Assembly (NCBI GenBank): GCA_958403395.1
Contig: CATXXF010000028.1
Location: forward strand, 1 to 25,993
Reading direction: 5' to 3'
Source of the DNA: an uncultured Collinsella sp.
Lineage (GTDB): Bacteria > Actinomycetota > Coriobacteriia > Coriobacteriales > Coriobacteriaceae
DNA: 25,993 nucleotides
In this document: one piece after another, positions 14,300 to 22,812 of the stretch
Layout of the letters: the number at the start of each line of letters is the position of its first letter
How positions within the stretch are numbered: the stretch's first letter is position 1
The notes under the pieces: generated by a model
Seen by the model: only the letters and a program-made list of their open reading frames with translations
Database searches by the model: none
What the model was told of the DNA's origin: nothing
Program-made: the position numbers and the translations under genes

Positions 14300-15190
14300 A
14301 TGAGTGATTTTGTCCTGACCTGTGAATCCGCCGCCGATCGAACCCGTGAGTTCTTTGCGTCGCGCAATATCCCTGTCGTGTGTTTTCATTACGAGATCGA
14401 CGATGTTGTCTATACGGACGATCTGTATCAGTCGATTACGCCGGACGAGTTTTTTGCCCAGATTGCCGCGGGCGCCATGCCCAAGACGTCTCAGGTGAGC
14501 GTGGGTGAGTACGAGGAGTTTTGGGAGCCGTTTGTTGCCGAGGGTAAAGACGTGCTGCACCTGACGTTGTCGTCGGGTATTTCGGGCACGTATGGATCGG
14601 CCTGCGTCGCGGCGCAGATGCTTGCGGATCGCTATCCCGAGGGCGGCAAGGTGCGCGTCATCGATTCGCTGGCGGCGTCTTCGGGCTTTGGCCTGTTGTT
14701 GGAATATGCCGCCGATGTGCGCGATAGCGGGGCTTCACTCGACGAGACGGCTGCCTGAATCGAGGAGCACAAGCTCAACCTGCACCACTGGTTCTTCTCG
14801 ACCGATCTGTCGAGCTACCTGCGCGGCGGTCGCATTTCGGCCGCGAGCGCGATCATCGGCACGGCGCTTAAGATTTGCCCGCTTATGACGGTCGATTGCG
14901 AAGGTAAGCTGTCGCCACGTGAGAAGATTCGCACTAAGAAGCGCGCGATTTCCGAGATGGCTAAGACCATGATGGCACACGTACAGGACGGTGCAGATTA
15001 TTCGGGTAAGTGCATCATGTCGCAGTCGGCGTGCCGCGAGGATGCTGAGGCGGTCGCGGCACTGATTGAGGAACAGGTTCCGCAGCTTAAAGGCAAGATT
15101 GAGATCAATGACATCGGTACTCTGATTGGCTCGCATACCGGACCTGGTACGGTGGCGCTCTTCTTTATGGGCGACAAGCGCGTGGATTAA
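14300..15190 (+). pseudogene. DegV family fatty-acid-binding protein interrupted by in-frame TGA
   Basis: The reading frame encodes a full-length DegV protein (297 codons with stop), of the family that binds fatty acids and presents them to fatty-acid kinase. It begins MSDFVLTCESAADRT, contains SQVSVGEYEEF and LTLSSGISGTYGS, and ends IGTLIGSHTGPGTVALFF. Codon 153 (14756-14758) is TGA, and the frame continues at once as IEEHKLNLHHWFFSTDLSSYLRGGR. Homologues usually have tryptophan at this place, so a single TGG-to-TGA change explains it. The first part (152 residues) would lack the second half of the lipid pocket. The start at 14300 has AAGGAG 6 nt upstream. Sequencing error or a true nonsense mutation are both possible. 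Confidence 0.85.
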
Positions 15191-15229
15191 TTTGCCCCAT
15201 CACGTCGCTGCATGATTGCTCAAACGAAA

Positions 15230-15262
15230 ACGGCCCGCCTCACGTTTGTGGGGCGGGCCTTG
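15230..15262. terminator. Bidirectional terminator between convergent genes
   Basis: GGCCCGCC (15232-15239) pairs with GGCGGGCC (15252-15259), extended by CAC/GTG, around a short T-rich loop. Plus-strand transcripts meet TTGCTGTTG after it; minus-strand transcripts meet GTTTTCGTTTG. It serves degV and the leftward TIM-barrel gene. Confidence 0.75.
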
Positions 15263-15271
15263 CTGTTGCGG

Positions 15272-16363
15272 CTAGCGTTTCTTTCCGCGGAAGAAAAAGC
15301 CGTGCAGTGACGGCTTGAGGCCGCGGTTGGCGCGATGCTCCTCGACGCGCTCGTGGATCGAAGCGACGCGCTCGATGACTTCGTCGGGAATCGGCACATC
15401 GGGATTCATGTTCTCGACTTGGCTGACCTCGGCGGCGGCGACCTGGTCGATAATGGGCACGTTGTCGCGCGAGATGACAGGTGTGGCGTCTTCCTTCATC
15501 TTGCGATAACGCTGCATCATGTCGGTCTGTAGCTGCTGGGCCGAAGGCGGTGTCCAGATGATGGCGTTGGCGCCGGCGGCGATGGTCTCGCGAATGCTCT
15601 CGGGCGTCTTGCCGCCCGGCGCGATAAGCGGCAGGTTGGGATAGTGCTCGCGCAGCTCGCGTAGGACCTGGGGCGTGTTCTTGCCGGCGGCGATGTTGAG
15701 AATCTTGGCTCCGGCGCGCACCTTGGCGTGAGCATCGTCGTCGCAGCGAACGACCGTGGCGATGACGGGGATGTCGGCGATGTTGGTGATGTGCTCGACC
15801 ATTTCGGCAGTAGCGGGGGAGTTGACCACGCAGCCCGCCGCGCCTTGCATCTCGGAAACGGCCGCCATCTGCACGGAGCGCTTACCGGTGGTGGTGCCGC
15901 CGCCAACGCCCACAAAGACCGGGCACTCGGCAACGGTCAGCAGCGCCTGCGTAATGGCGGGCTGCGGCGTGAAGGGGTAGACGGCAAACACGGCGTCGGC
16001 ATTGGAGTTGCGGATGACCGCCACGTCGGTGGTGTAGATGAGCGATTTGATGCGGCGGCCAAAGAGCGTAAAGCCGCTGGCCTCCTCGATCTCATCGGGC
16101 ATACGGAGGGCCGCCTTGCGCAGGCGTCCGTCGATGGGCAGCGGCTCCATGGGCAAAAGGCCGTTGGGGGTTACGGCCACCTGGGGCTCGGTAAATTCGT
16201 CTGCAAGCTCAACCTCGGAGAAGTCGACCGAGGCGACGACGTCTTCGTGAACCTCGGCGGGCACATCGATGGGGGCTTGATCGTCGGTCGCGGCGGGCGT
16301 ATCGAAGGAGCTGGTGCCGACAAAGGCGTCGACGCGCTCGTTCAAATCGTTGAGAGAATCCAT
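15272..16363 (-). CDS. Conserved TIM-barrel protein of unknown function with acidic N-terminal extension
   Basis: Residues about 80-310 of this 363-residue protein read as a TIM barrel of a family conserved in Firmicutes and Actinobacteria, often labelled only 'hydrolase': SGFTLFGRRIKSLIYTTDV, VFAVYPFTPQPAI, CPVFVGVGGGTTTGKRS, then the late phosphate-cup-like APGGKTPESIRETI and GANAIIWTPPS. The GVGGG and APGG segments suggest a phosphate-bearing ligand. The first 75 residues are acidic and probably disordered, and the last 60 are charged and helical. No signal peptide is present. No partner gene gives a function. The start ATG 16363 has only a weak Shine-Dalgarno. Confidence 0.65.
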   Translation of the reverse strand: MDSLNDLNERVDAFVGTSSFDTPAATDDQAPIDVPAEVHEDVVASVDFSEVELADEFTEPQVAVTPNGLLPMEPLPIDGRLRKAALRMPDEIEEASGFTLFGRRIKSLIYTTDVAVIRNSNADAVFAVYPFTPQPAITQALLTVAECPVFVGVGGGTTTGKRSVQMAAVSEMQGAAGCVVNSPATAEMVEHITNIADIPVIATVVRCDDDAHAKVRAGAKILNIAAGKNTPQVLRELREHYPNLPLIAPGGKTPESIRETIAAGANAIIWTPPSAQQLQTDMMQRYRKMKEDATPVISRDNVPIIDQVAAAEVSQVENMNPDVPIPDEVIERVASIHERVEEHRANRGLKPSLHGFFFRGKKR

Positions 16364-16555
16364 GGCGGTCCGTTTCTATGTTGTGCGCCCGTCAGCGTGC
16401 GACCGGCGCTACGATTGCTAAATCGTTTGACGAGTTGATTTTTCCCCGCCGCGCCATCCGTTAGACTGAAGGGCTGGCGAACGTGAAGGAGCTGTGGTGG
16501 CGGGAATCGAGGTGCTATCTTGAATGTCCCGTATACAAAAGAGAGGTGACGCGGT

Positions 16556-16726
16556 ATGGAATTCTCGGCAATGTTAGGCTCGATTGGCCTATGCGTGGGC
16601 GCAATCGTTGCCGCCGCGGTCATCTACTTTGCGGTCACGGCCATTAAGGGCAAAAAGGCCGAGCGCAAGGAGCGCGAGGCACTTAAGCAGTGCCGTGACC
16701 AGCAGGACAAGCGCGCACGGAGATAG
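16556..16726 (+). CDS. 56-residue single-pass membrane protein
   Basis: The frame runs from ATG 16556 to TAG 16724-16726 with GAGAGGTG 5-8 nt upstream. Residues 5-28 (AMLGSIGLCVGAIVAAAVIY and following) form a membrane helix; the rest is a highly basic and acidic helix (KGKKAERKEREALKQ) facing the cytoplasm. This layout is like many small membrane-tethered proteins; no family is recognised. A TATACA at 16532-16537 may be its -10 box. It converges on the methyltransferase gene with a 24-bp gap and no visible terminator. Confidence 0.6.
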   Translation: MEFSAMLGSIGLCVGAIVAAAVIYFAVTAIKGKKAERKEREALKQCRDQQDKRARR

Positions 16727-16750
16727 TTTGTTGAGTTTTGAATCCGTGCG

Positions 16751-17854
16751 CTAGCTGCGTTTTCGGACCAGGGCGATATAGAAGCCCTCAAAGTCGCGAC
16801 TGGGCGGAATGGTCAGCGTGCCGGGCATGCCGTTGGCAATGGCCGAGACGTGGCCCGCGGCAATGGCCTCGGTAAGGGCGTTGCACTCGATGCGCGGTTC
16901 CTCACCGGCTTCGCGGGCGCGGCGTGCTTCGCTTTCACTCGGCGTGCTGTCGAGGGGGATGAGCTCGCAGTCCATGTGCTTGTCGAGGGCCTCTTGCAGG
17001 GCATCCTCGTTTTCCTGCGGCAAGATCGAACATGTCGAATAGACGAGCGTGCCGCTCGGTTTGAGGGCCCCCATGGCGCGATCCAGAAGTGCTCGCTGCG
17101 ATCGGGCGCACTTGCTCAGCAACTGCTCGGTGAGGCCGCGCAGGCTTTTCTCGTTGCCGCTGATGACGGTGCCCGTGCCGGTGCAGGGAGCGTCGAGCAG
17201 GATGCGGTCGAAGCGGAAGAACTCGTCGAGCTCGCGTGCGTCGATGCGCATGACGGGCACGTTTTTGGCACCCTGGCGATGGAGGTTTGACTCGAGCTTT
17301 TCGGCGCGGGGAATGCTCATCTCGCAGGCCGTGAGGTGTGCCTGGCCCTGGGTGAGGGCGGCGATCTGCGTTGTCTTGCCGCCAGGGGCTGCGCACATGT
17401 CGAGGATGTCCTCGCCGGCCTGAGCGCCCAGGACCAACGGCGGCATCATGGACGACAGACTTTGCAAGTAGATCTTGCCGTCGCGGTAGATGTCGAGGTC
17501 CCACAGATCAGAAACCTGGGCCTCGGGCAGGATAAAGGCGTCTGGGTACCAGGCGACGGGGTTGTGGGCGATTCCGGCGGCATCGAGCGCCGCAGCGATG
17601 TCCTCGGCGGTCGCCTTGAGCGTATTGGCGCGCAGCGTGACCGGGCGTGTGGCCGCGGCGCCGAAGCCCTCGATCATGAGCTCGGCATCGGCGGGCGCAT
17701 AGGCGCCGGCGACCGTGTCGACCATAAAGCGCGGCAGGTCGGCGGCGGAGTGTTGGGCGGCAAGCTGGTCGGAAAGCTCGGTGGAGGCAAACTGCCTAAG
17801 CTTGAGCTCGGGCTTAACCTGCTTTTTCTGCTTACGACGACGCGGCTTGGACAT
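16751..17854 (-). CDS. RsmB/RsmF/NOP2-type RNA (cytosine-5) methyltransferase
   Basis: This 367-residue protein is a SAM-dependent RNA m5C methyltransferase. The SAM loop is MCAAPGGKTTQIA (residues 153-165), the catalytic motif is DAPCTGTG (Cys224 region) and the second cysteine lies in VYSTCSILPQENE (Cys275). The N-terminus has a very basic tail (KPRRRKQKKQVK) and an RsmF-like RNA-binding domain (about 41-130). The NusB-like domain of RsmB is absent, so it is closer to RsmF/YebU without the C-terminal PUA extension. The likely target is 16S rRNA. GGAAGGA precedes ATG 17854. It follows the MetRS-like gene by 59 bp and is probably co-transcribed. Confidence 0.87.
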   Translation of the reverse strand: MSKPRRRKQKKQVKPELKLRQFASTELSDQLAAQHSAADLPRFMVDTVAGAYAPADAELMIEGFGAAATRPVTLRANTLKATAEDIAAALDAAGIAHNPVAWYPDAFILPEAQVSDLWDLDIYRDGKIYLQSLSSMMPPLVLGAQAGEDILDMCAAPGGKTTQIAALTQGQAHLTACEMSIPRAEKLESNLHRQGAKNVPVMRIDARELDEFFRFDRILLDAPCTGTGTVISGNEKSLRGLTEQLLSKCARSQRALLDRAMGALKPSGTLVYSTCSILPQENEDALQEALDKHMDCELIPLDSTPSESEARRAREAGEEPRIECNALTEAIAAGHVSAIANGMPGTLTIPPSRDFEGFYIALVRKRS

Positions 17855-17913
17855 CCGTTTTTCCTTCCCGTCCCAAATTGACTACTTTCCGGGTACGCCG
17901 TTGCTGGCGTGCT

Positions 17914-20064
17914 TTAGTACTGGCTCTCGTGCTTGCTGAAGAAGTCGAAGCGCGGGGGCAGCGGCTTCACGCGGTGCTCGCCGGGCTTCTCGCCCAGGCT
18001 CTCCACAAACTCGTCCGTGGAGGCAAAGATGTTATCCCAGCTAAAGAAGGCGACCGGATCGACGTCGAAGTACTCGCAGATGAGCTCGCAGCCGGCCGGC
18101 ACAATACCGTGCATCAGGACGGTCGCCACGCGCAGCTCGGTAAAGGCGTCGACGAGGGCCTGCGTCATGGCGGCGTCTGCCTCGTTACCCTCGAGCTTGT
18201 TGGCGGCCTTGGAGGCGTCGCTCCAGCGCTTGTTGGCGGCGCGCAGGTAGTCGTCGCACACGGCAAGCGCGCGGTGCGTCTCGAACTTGTACATGGCCTG
18301 CTCAAAGGCAAGGGTTGCCTGCTGGGCGGCTTCGACCACGGTGTCAGAAGCGGCACCAGCGGGGATGCAGCCGTTGCGGTAGGGGCTCTCGTCGCCCTCC
18401 TTGACGGCGACGCCGTAGAAGCAGCTGCGGGCCAGGCGGTTGAAGACGCCGGTCAAAAGGGCGCTCTCCTTAAGGGCCGGGTCGATAACGCGCTTGTCGT
18501 CGCAGGCGCGCACCTCGTTGCCGTCCTTGTCCTTGCCGGTCACGCGCGTGTCGTATGCCTTGGGGCTAAAGCTCACCGGCTTCTCGGACAGGCCGAGCGA
18601 CAGCCAATGCGCGCGCATCTGCTCGCAGGTGTAGTGGTTGAGCAGGTCGTCTGCCGGCGGGGGAGGAGTCTGCGAGGACGAGCTGGCCTTTTTGCCCATG
18701 TAGAGCAGGTGATAGCAGGCGCTGACGGTGCTCTGCGTGAGGTCCCAGCCCAGGGCCTCCCACATGGCGGTCTGCGCGATGCAGTAGAAGTAGATGTTGT
18801 CCTGACCGATAAACTGGTAGATCTGAGCGTCGTCAGAGCACCACCAGTCGCGCCAGTCGAGCGAGCTGTGCTGGTAGGTGGGCGCGGGGACCTGCGTGGA
18901 GTCGGCAGCGGGCTCGCCCATGAGGGCGGCATCCTGGGCGGCGACGCCCTCGGTTACGCCGGCGGCCTTGGCATCGCGTGCGAGCACGGTACGCGTATAG
19001 CTGATGGGCGCCCACAGGCTCTCGGGCCAGCACCAGCAGGTGACGTCGGAGACGCCATCGACCTCGGGCACCGGAACGCCCCAGTCGATGTTGCCGGTGA
19101 TGCGGAAGGGCACGAGCGCCTTGCCGCTGCGGAAGCGCACACCGCCGTTGGCGAGCACCGCGTGGGCATCGTCGCGCTCCTTCCAGCTGGGGAAGGTGAC
19201 GGTAAAGCTGCTCTTGTTGCCCTCGGGCTCCAGCACGGTGTGCTCAGGAAGCTGATCCTCGACGGCATCGAAGGCCTCGCGGAACTTGTTCTGGATGTAG
19301 AGCTGGGCCGGCAGCAGCCACTCCTCCATGGTCTTGGAGACCACGGAGCGAACCTGCGGGTTCTGGGCGAGCTTGGCGGTATAGGTCTTCATAAAGTCGA
19401 GGTAGGCCGGCAGGTCAAAGTAGAGGTTGTCGACCGGGCGCAGCTCGGGCACCTCGCCGGTGAGCTGGCTCTTGGGCGCGATGAGCTCCTCGGGCTCAAA
19501 CTGGTGACCCAGGTCGCACTCGTCGGCATAGGCCTTCTCGGACTTGCAGCCCTGGATGGGGCAGCGGCCGATTACCTGACGGCCGTTGAGGAACGTGCCG
19601 GCCTTGGCATCGTAGAACTGCAGCGTGGAGCGCTTGGAGATGGTGCCCTGCTCGTGCAGGCGCTTGATAATCTCGGCGGTCACCTCGTTGTGAATCTGCG
19701 CGGCCGGCTCAAGGCCCGAGCCGCCGTAGATATCGCAGCTGATGTTGTAGTTGTTGAGGGTCGCGGCCTGGCGGGAGTGATTGGACTCGACATACTCGGC
19801 GATGGACTTGTCGTAGCCCTCGTTCTCCTTGAGCTTGCGGTAGCTCTCCATGATGGGCGAGCCATAGCAGTCGGTGCCCGAGGTGAAGATGACGTTCTCG
19901 CGGCCCAGACGGTCGCGCAGGAAGCGGGCGAAGAAGTCGGCCGGGACAAAGACGCCACCGACGTGGCCAAAGTGAAGGCCCTTGTTGCCGTAGGGCTCGC
20001 CGGCGGTAACGATGGCGCGGCGAGGCCAGCTGGGACGGTCGTTCATGGAGTATTTGGATGCCAT
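17914..20064 (-). CDS. MetRS-like class I tRNA ligase family protein with degenerate signature motifs
   Basis: This 716-residue protein has the methionyl-tRNA synthetase layout: HFGH (residues 31-34) for HIGH, TSGTDCYGSPI, a knuckle with C168PIQGC173 and CDLGH, QIYQFIGQDNIYFY before the ATP site, and a helical anticodon-type domain. Two hallmarks are altered. The KMSKS loop reads MGKKASSSS (from residue 456), without the second lysine, and is followed by a proline-rich insertion. The FYVWLDAPIGY methionine pocket reads WPESLWAPISY, so the tryptophan that stacks on methionine is replaced. ATG 20064, with AAGGAG 4-5 nt upstream, is preferred to a start at 20157. It may be a divergent MetRS or a paralogue with another role; a canonical metG elsewhere in the genome would decide. 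Confidence 0.75.
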   Translation of the reverse strand: MASKYSMNDRPSWPRRAIVTAGEPYGNKGLHFGHVGGVFVPADFFARFLRDRLGRENVIFTSGTDCYGSPIMESYRKLKENEGYDKSIAEYVESNHSRQAATLNNYNISCDIYGGSGLEPAAQIHNEVTAEIIKRLHEQGTISKRSTLQFYDAKAGTFLNGRQVIGRCPIQGCKSEKAYADECDLGHQFEPEELIAPKSQLTGEVPELRPVDNLYFDLPAYLDFMKTYTAKLAQNPQVRSVVSKTMEEWLLPAQLYIQNKFREAFDAVEDQLPEHTVLEPEGNKSSFTVTFPSWKERDDAHAVLANGGVRFRSGKALVPFRITGNIDWGVPVPEVDGVSDVTCWCWPESLWAPISYTRTVLARDAKAAGVTEGVAAQDAALMGEPAADSTQVPAPTYQHSSLDWRDWWCSDDAQIYQFIGQDNIYFYCIAQTAMWEALGWDLTQSTVSACYHLLYMGKKASSSSQTPPPPADDLLNHYTCEQMRAHWLSLGLSEKPVSFSPKAYDTRVTGKDKDGNEVRACDDKRVIDPALKESALLTGVFNRLARSCFYGVAVKEGDESPYRNGCIPAGAASDTVVEAAQQATLAFEQAMYKFETHRALAVCDDYLRAANKRWSDASKAANKLEGNEADAAMTQALVDAFTELRVATVLMHGIVPAGCELICEYFDVDPVAFFSWDNIFASTDEFVESLGEKPGEHRVKPLPPRFDFFSKHESQY

Positions 20065-20196
20065 GGGACTCCTTCGCATATGGTGAGAGCGCGGCCGGGC
20101 ACAAGGCCTGGCGACGCGGTGGTCAATTCGTGCATATCGTTCGACATTATCGCACATGCGGACGGGTACGTGGCAGGGGCGCTATCCTAAGATGCT

Positions 20197-20763
20197 ATGA
20201 ATGAGATTTCCAACATACATGCGTTTGAAGACGAGGATTTTCTGCACGCCTGCTTTGTGTGGGGGATGGCCGTGCTTGGCGCATTTGCCGTGTGTCTGGT
20301 GCCGGTGTTTATGCTGCTGGGCGGGCCTGCGGACTTGGATGCGGCTGACGCGGGCGGCTGGATGGCCGTTTTGGGATGGATAGTCGGCTTGGCTGCGATC
20401 TCAATGGCGTCGTTCGCCGTGCATGAGCTGGTGCACGGTGTGTTTTTTAAGCTGCTGGCGCCTGCGGGCGCGCAGGTGACCTTTGGGGCGAATCGCGAGA
20501 CGGCGATGATCTATGCCTGCGCCGAGGGCGTTGTGTATTCGCGCCGGCGGTACATGGCGGTTTGCCTGGCGCCGACGGTTGTTGTGACGGCGGCGTTTGC
20601 CCTGGGGTTTGCGTTTTCGGGCTATCCGCTGCTGTGCTACCTGGCGGCCGGCTTGCATTTATCGGGCTGTGTGGGCGACTGGTATTACGTGCGGACCATT
20701 TTGCGCGACCGCCGCATTGTCGCCTGCGAGGACACGTCCTTTGGCGTGCGTTTTTTCGGGTGA
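20197..20763 (+). CDS. DUF3267 putative membrane zinc metalloprotease-like protein
   Basis: This 188-residue protein has about four membrane segments. HELVH at residues 76-80 lies at the end of a hydrophobic helix, the zincin-type HExxH seen in DUF3267 proteins; a late membrane helix and the segment GDWYYVRTIL are also typical. Whether the family cleaves proteins is not established. No good Shine-Dalgarno precedes ATG 20197; a TATCCT at 20183-20188 would place the transcript start next to the ATG, so the gene may be leaderless. Its TGA stop overlaps the ribosome binding site of queH, so the two are coupled. A role connected to queuosine is not obvious; the precursor-import idea is speculation. 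Confidence 0.75.
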   Translation: MNEISNIHAFEDEDFLHACFVWGMAVLGAFAVCLVPVFMLLGGPADLDAADAGGWMAVLGWIVGLAAISMASFAVHELVHGVFFKLLAPAGAQVTFGANRETAMIYACAEGVVYSRRRYMAVCLAPTVVVTAAFALGFAFSGYPLLCYLAAGLHLSGCVGDWYYVRTILRDRRIVACEDTSFGVRFFG

Positions 20764-20773
20764 GGAGATGTCG

Positions 20774-21349
20774 ATGAAGCCGTTGTTGTTGCACGCCTGC
20801 TGTGCGCCGTGCTCGCTTGAGCCGGTCCGCCTGCTGCGCGAGGAAGGGTTTGAGCCCACAATCTGCTGGACAAACCCCAATATTCAGCCGCACGATGAAT
20901 GGCAGCGGCGTTTGGACGAGCTGCGTCGGTGGTGTGCCGATGGCGACATCGAGCTTATCGAGGCGGGGGAGGACCGGGAGCGCTGGGAGGCCGGCGTGGC
21001 TCCGCTGGGCGCCGATCGACCCCGTCGCTGTCGCGCGTGCTATGCCCTGCGTCTGGCCGAGGCATGTCGTGTGGCCCAGGAACGCGGGTTTGAGTTTGTG
21101 GGTACGACGCTCGCCGTCTCGCCGTATCAGTTGTTCGAAACCTGCAATGATGTGTTGGAGCGTCTGGCTGCCGCCCGCGGTCTCACTCCGGTGATTCGCG
21201 ATTTTCGTCCGTATTACCCCGAGGCAACACGCCGTTCGCGCGAGCTGGGTATGTATCGGCAGAATTACTGCGGCTGCCGCTTCTCGGCTGTCGAGGCGGC
21301 CATGGACCGCGCCCGCATCCGCGACGAGCGCAAAGCCGCCAAAAAGTAG
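20774..21349 (+). CDS. queH: Epoxyqueuosine reductase QueH
   Basis: This 191-residue protein is the cobalamin-independent epoxyqueuosine reductase that performs the last step of queuosine formation in tRNA. Cysteine motifs in order are HACCAPCS (Cys9, Cys10, Cys13), CRACYALRL in the middle and NYCGCRFS near the C-terminus, which ligate the iron-sulfur cluster and non-heme iron in characterised members. TTLAVSPYQ and DFRPYYPEA are further family landmarks. ATG 20774 is chosen since GAGGAG lies 6 nt upstream and overlaps the preceding stop; ATG 20768 abuts it. It is followed by queA 64 bp downstream, which makes the pathway context firm. Confidence 0.93.
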   Translation: MKPLLLHACCAPCSLEPVRLLREEGFEPTICWTNPNIQPHDEWQRRLDELRRWCADGDIELIEAGEDRERWEAGVAPLGADRPRRCRACYALRLAEACRVAQERGFEFVGTTLAVSPYQLFETCNDVLERLAAARGLTPVIRDFRPYYPEATRRSRELGMYRQNYCGCRFSAVEAAMDRARIRDERKAAKK

Positions 21350-21413
21350 TTCATTTGGGACGTCAGCCTGCTAGGATGTAGAGCGGACTTTAGCTATATA
21401 AGGAGTATCCGAC

Positions 21414-22631
21414 GTGTCTATGCGTACCGATGATTTTGACTACAACCTTCCTGAGGAACTGATTGCCCAGGCGCCTGCCGAGCCACGCGACTCCTGCCGC
21501 CTGCTGGTGGTGGATCGCAAGGGCTCCCAGACAGGAACGCCGCTGGAGCATGGCGGCACCGTCGAGCACCGCATCTTCCGCGACATCATCGACTATATCG
21601 AGCCGGGCGACGTGCTCGTCATCAACAAGACGCGCGTGATGCCGGCCCGCCTGATCGGTCGCAAGGCCGGCTCGGGCGGCGTGGTCGAGACACTGCTGCT
21701 CAAGCGTCGCGAGGATGTGGATCCGCTGGGCCATGTCTGGGAGTGCCTGGTCAAGCCGGGTAAGCGCCTGAAGCCCGGTGCTCATATTGAGTATCGCGCC
21801 GGTGGCGCCCATGCGCCCGAGGGGACTCCCGTGGTGCTGACGGCCGAGGTCGTCGACTTTGTCACCGATAGCCGCGGCGGCCGCCTGGTGCGTTTTGAGC
21901 CGGCCGGTTGCAATGCCACCGGCAATCCGCGCACGCTCGACGAGGCCATCCACGCTGCCGGCCACGTGCCGCTGCCGCCCTACATTACCGATTACGAGGG
22001 CGATCCCGAGAAGTACCAGACCGTGTACGCCATGAAGGAAGAACATTCGGCCGCCGCTCCAACGGCGGGTCTGCACTTTACCCCCGGGCTCATGGCCGCT
22101 ATCGAGGCCAAGGGTGCCAAGTTTGCCGCCGTCGAGCTCGAGGTGGGCATCGATACCTTCCGTCTGGTGGAGGAGGACGATCCCACGCAGCACGTGATGC
22201 ACACCGAGCGCTACCACGTGTCGCAGGAGGTTGTCGACGCCGTGCATAAGGCTAAGGCCGAGGGACATCGCGTGATTGCTGTCGGTACCACCGCAGTGCG
22301 CTCGCTCGAGAGCGCCTTTGACGCTGAGGCACCGGTGTCCGATCCGGCCGTGACGGCGCGCTATTTTGAGGGCCGCGAGGACGGGGCCGACACGCTCGGC
22401 CGTGGCGACATCGTGGTACGCGAGAACGCGACGACGCAGCTCTACCTCATGCCCGGCTCGACCTATCACGTGGTAGACGCGCTGATCACGAACTTCCACG
22501 TGCCGCGCTCCACGCTCATGATGCTCGTGAGCGCACTTGCCACCCGCGACCAGATCATGGATGCCTACGCTGCTGCTATCGAAGAACGTTACCGCTTCTT
22601 CAGCTTTGGCGACGCCATGCTCATTTTGTAA
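21414..22631 (+). CDS. queA: S-adenosylmethionine:tRNA ribosyltransferase-isomerase QueA
   Basis: This 405-residue QueA transfers and rearranges the ribosyl group of SAM onto 7-aminomethyl-7-deazaguanine in tRNA, giving epoxyqueuosine, the substrate of QueH encoded next door. Landmarks are FDYNLPEELIAQAPAEPRD, VLVINKTRVMPARLIGRK, the central APTAGLHFTP, AVGTTAVRSLES and the C-terminal NFHVPRSTLMMLVSALA. It is somewhat longer than the common 340-360 residues, mainly from insertions in the middle. The GTG at 21414 has AGGAG 8 nt upstream and is preferred over the ATG at 21420, which is 14 nt away. A structured repeat element begins right after the stop codon. Confidence 0.95.
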   Translation: MSMRTDDFDYNLPEELIAQAPAEPRDSCRLLVVDRKGSQTGTPLEHGGTVEHRIFRDIIDYIEPGDVLVINKTRVMPARLIGRKAGSGGVVETLLLKRREDVDPLGHVWECLVKPGKRLKPGAHIEYRAGGAHAPEGTPVVLTAEVVDFVTDSRGGRLVRFEPAGCNATGNPRTLDEAIHAAGHVPLPPYITDYEGDPEKYQTVYAMKEEHSAAAPTAGLHFTPGLMAAIEAKGAKFAAVELEVGIDTFRLVEEDDPTQHVMHTERYHVSQEVVDAVHKAKAEGHRVIAVGTTAVRSLESAFDAEAPVSDPAVTARYFEGREDGADTLGRGDIVVRENATTQLYLMPGSTYHVVDALITNFHVPRSTLMMLVSALATRDQIMDAYAAAIEERYRFFSFGDAMLIL

Positions 22632-22770
22632 GTTACGCGGTTCTACGAACCGCGTAACGGCTCGACGCTGCAAACGCCCCTAAGCGGCAATCTGACGTTC
22701 AATCGTCGGGCATGACCAGAAGGTCAATGCCCTCCTCTTTCACGTCACCTTGCTCGCTTAGGGGCGTTTT
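22632..22770 (+). ncRNA. Two-hairpin structured element, copy 1 (after queA)
   Basis: Hairpin A is a perfect 12-bp stem (22632-22643 with 22647-22658) that begins at the first base after the queA stop. After 13 nt, hairpin B is a long compound stem: outer 14 bp (22672-22685 with 22756-22769), GCAA/TTGC, a 2x2 loop TC/CC, TGACGT/ACGTCA, an asymmetric internal loop, and an apical stem GGGCAT-GACC/GGTC-A-ATGCCC with an AGAA tetraloop (22708-22732). It ends in GTTTTCG, so hairpin B can also terminate transcription. The same design with changed but still paired bases recurs at 25823. A known Collinsella RNA motif is possible, but I cannot verify this. Confidence 0.75.
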
Positions 22771-22812
22771 CGCTGTCCGCGCCAAAACATCGGCGTTGCC
22801 GTGGTTGTTGCT

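Noticed and set aside
14756..14758. UGA read as tryptophan or selenocysteine in degV
   Set aside because: TGA serves as a normal stop for the DUF3267 gene at 20761-20763, the expected residue is tryptophan rather than selenocysteine, and no SECIS-like hairpin directly follows.
17914..20190. A 770-codon plus-strand open frame covering the MetRS-like gene
   Set aside because: Its translation is low-complexity L/G/V/A/D; the minus strand carries clear synthetase motifs and a good start site.
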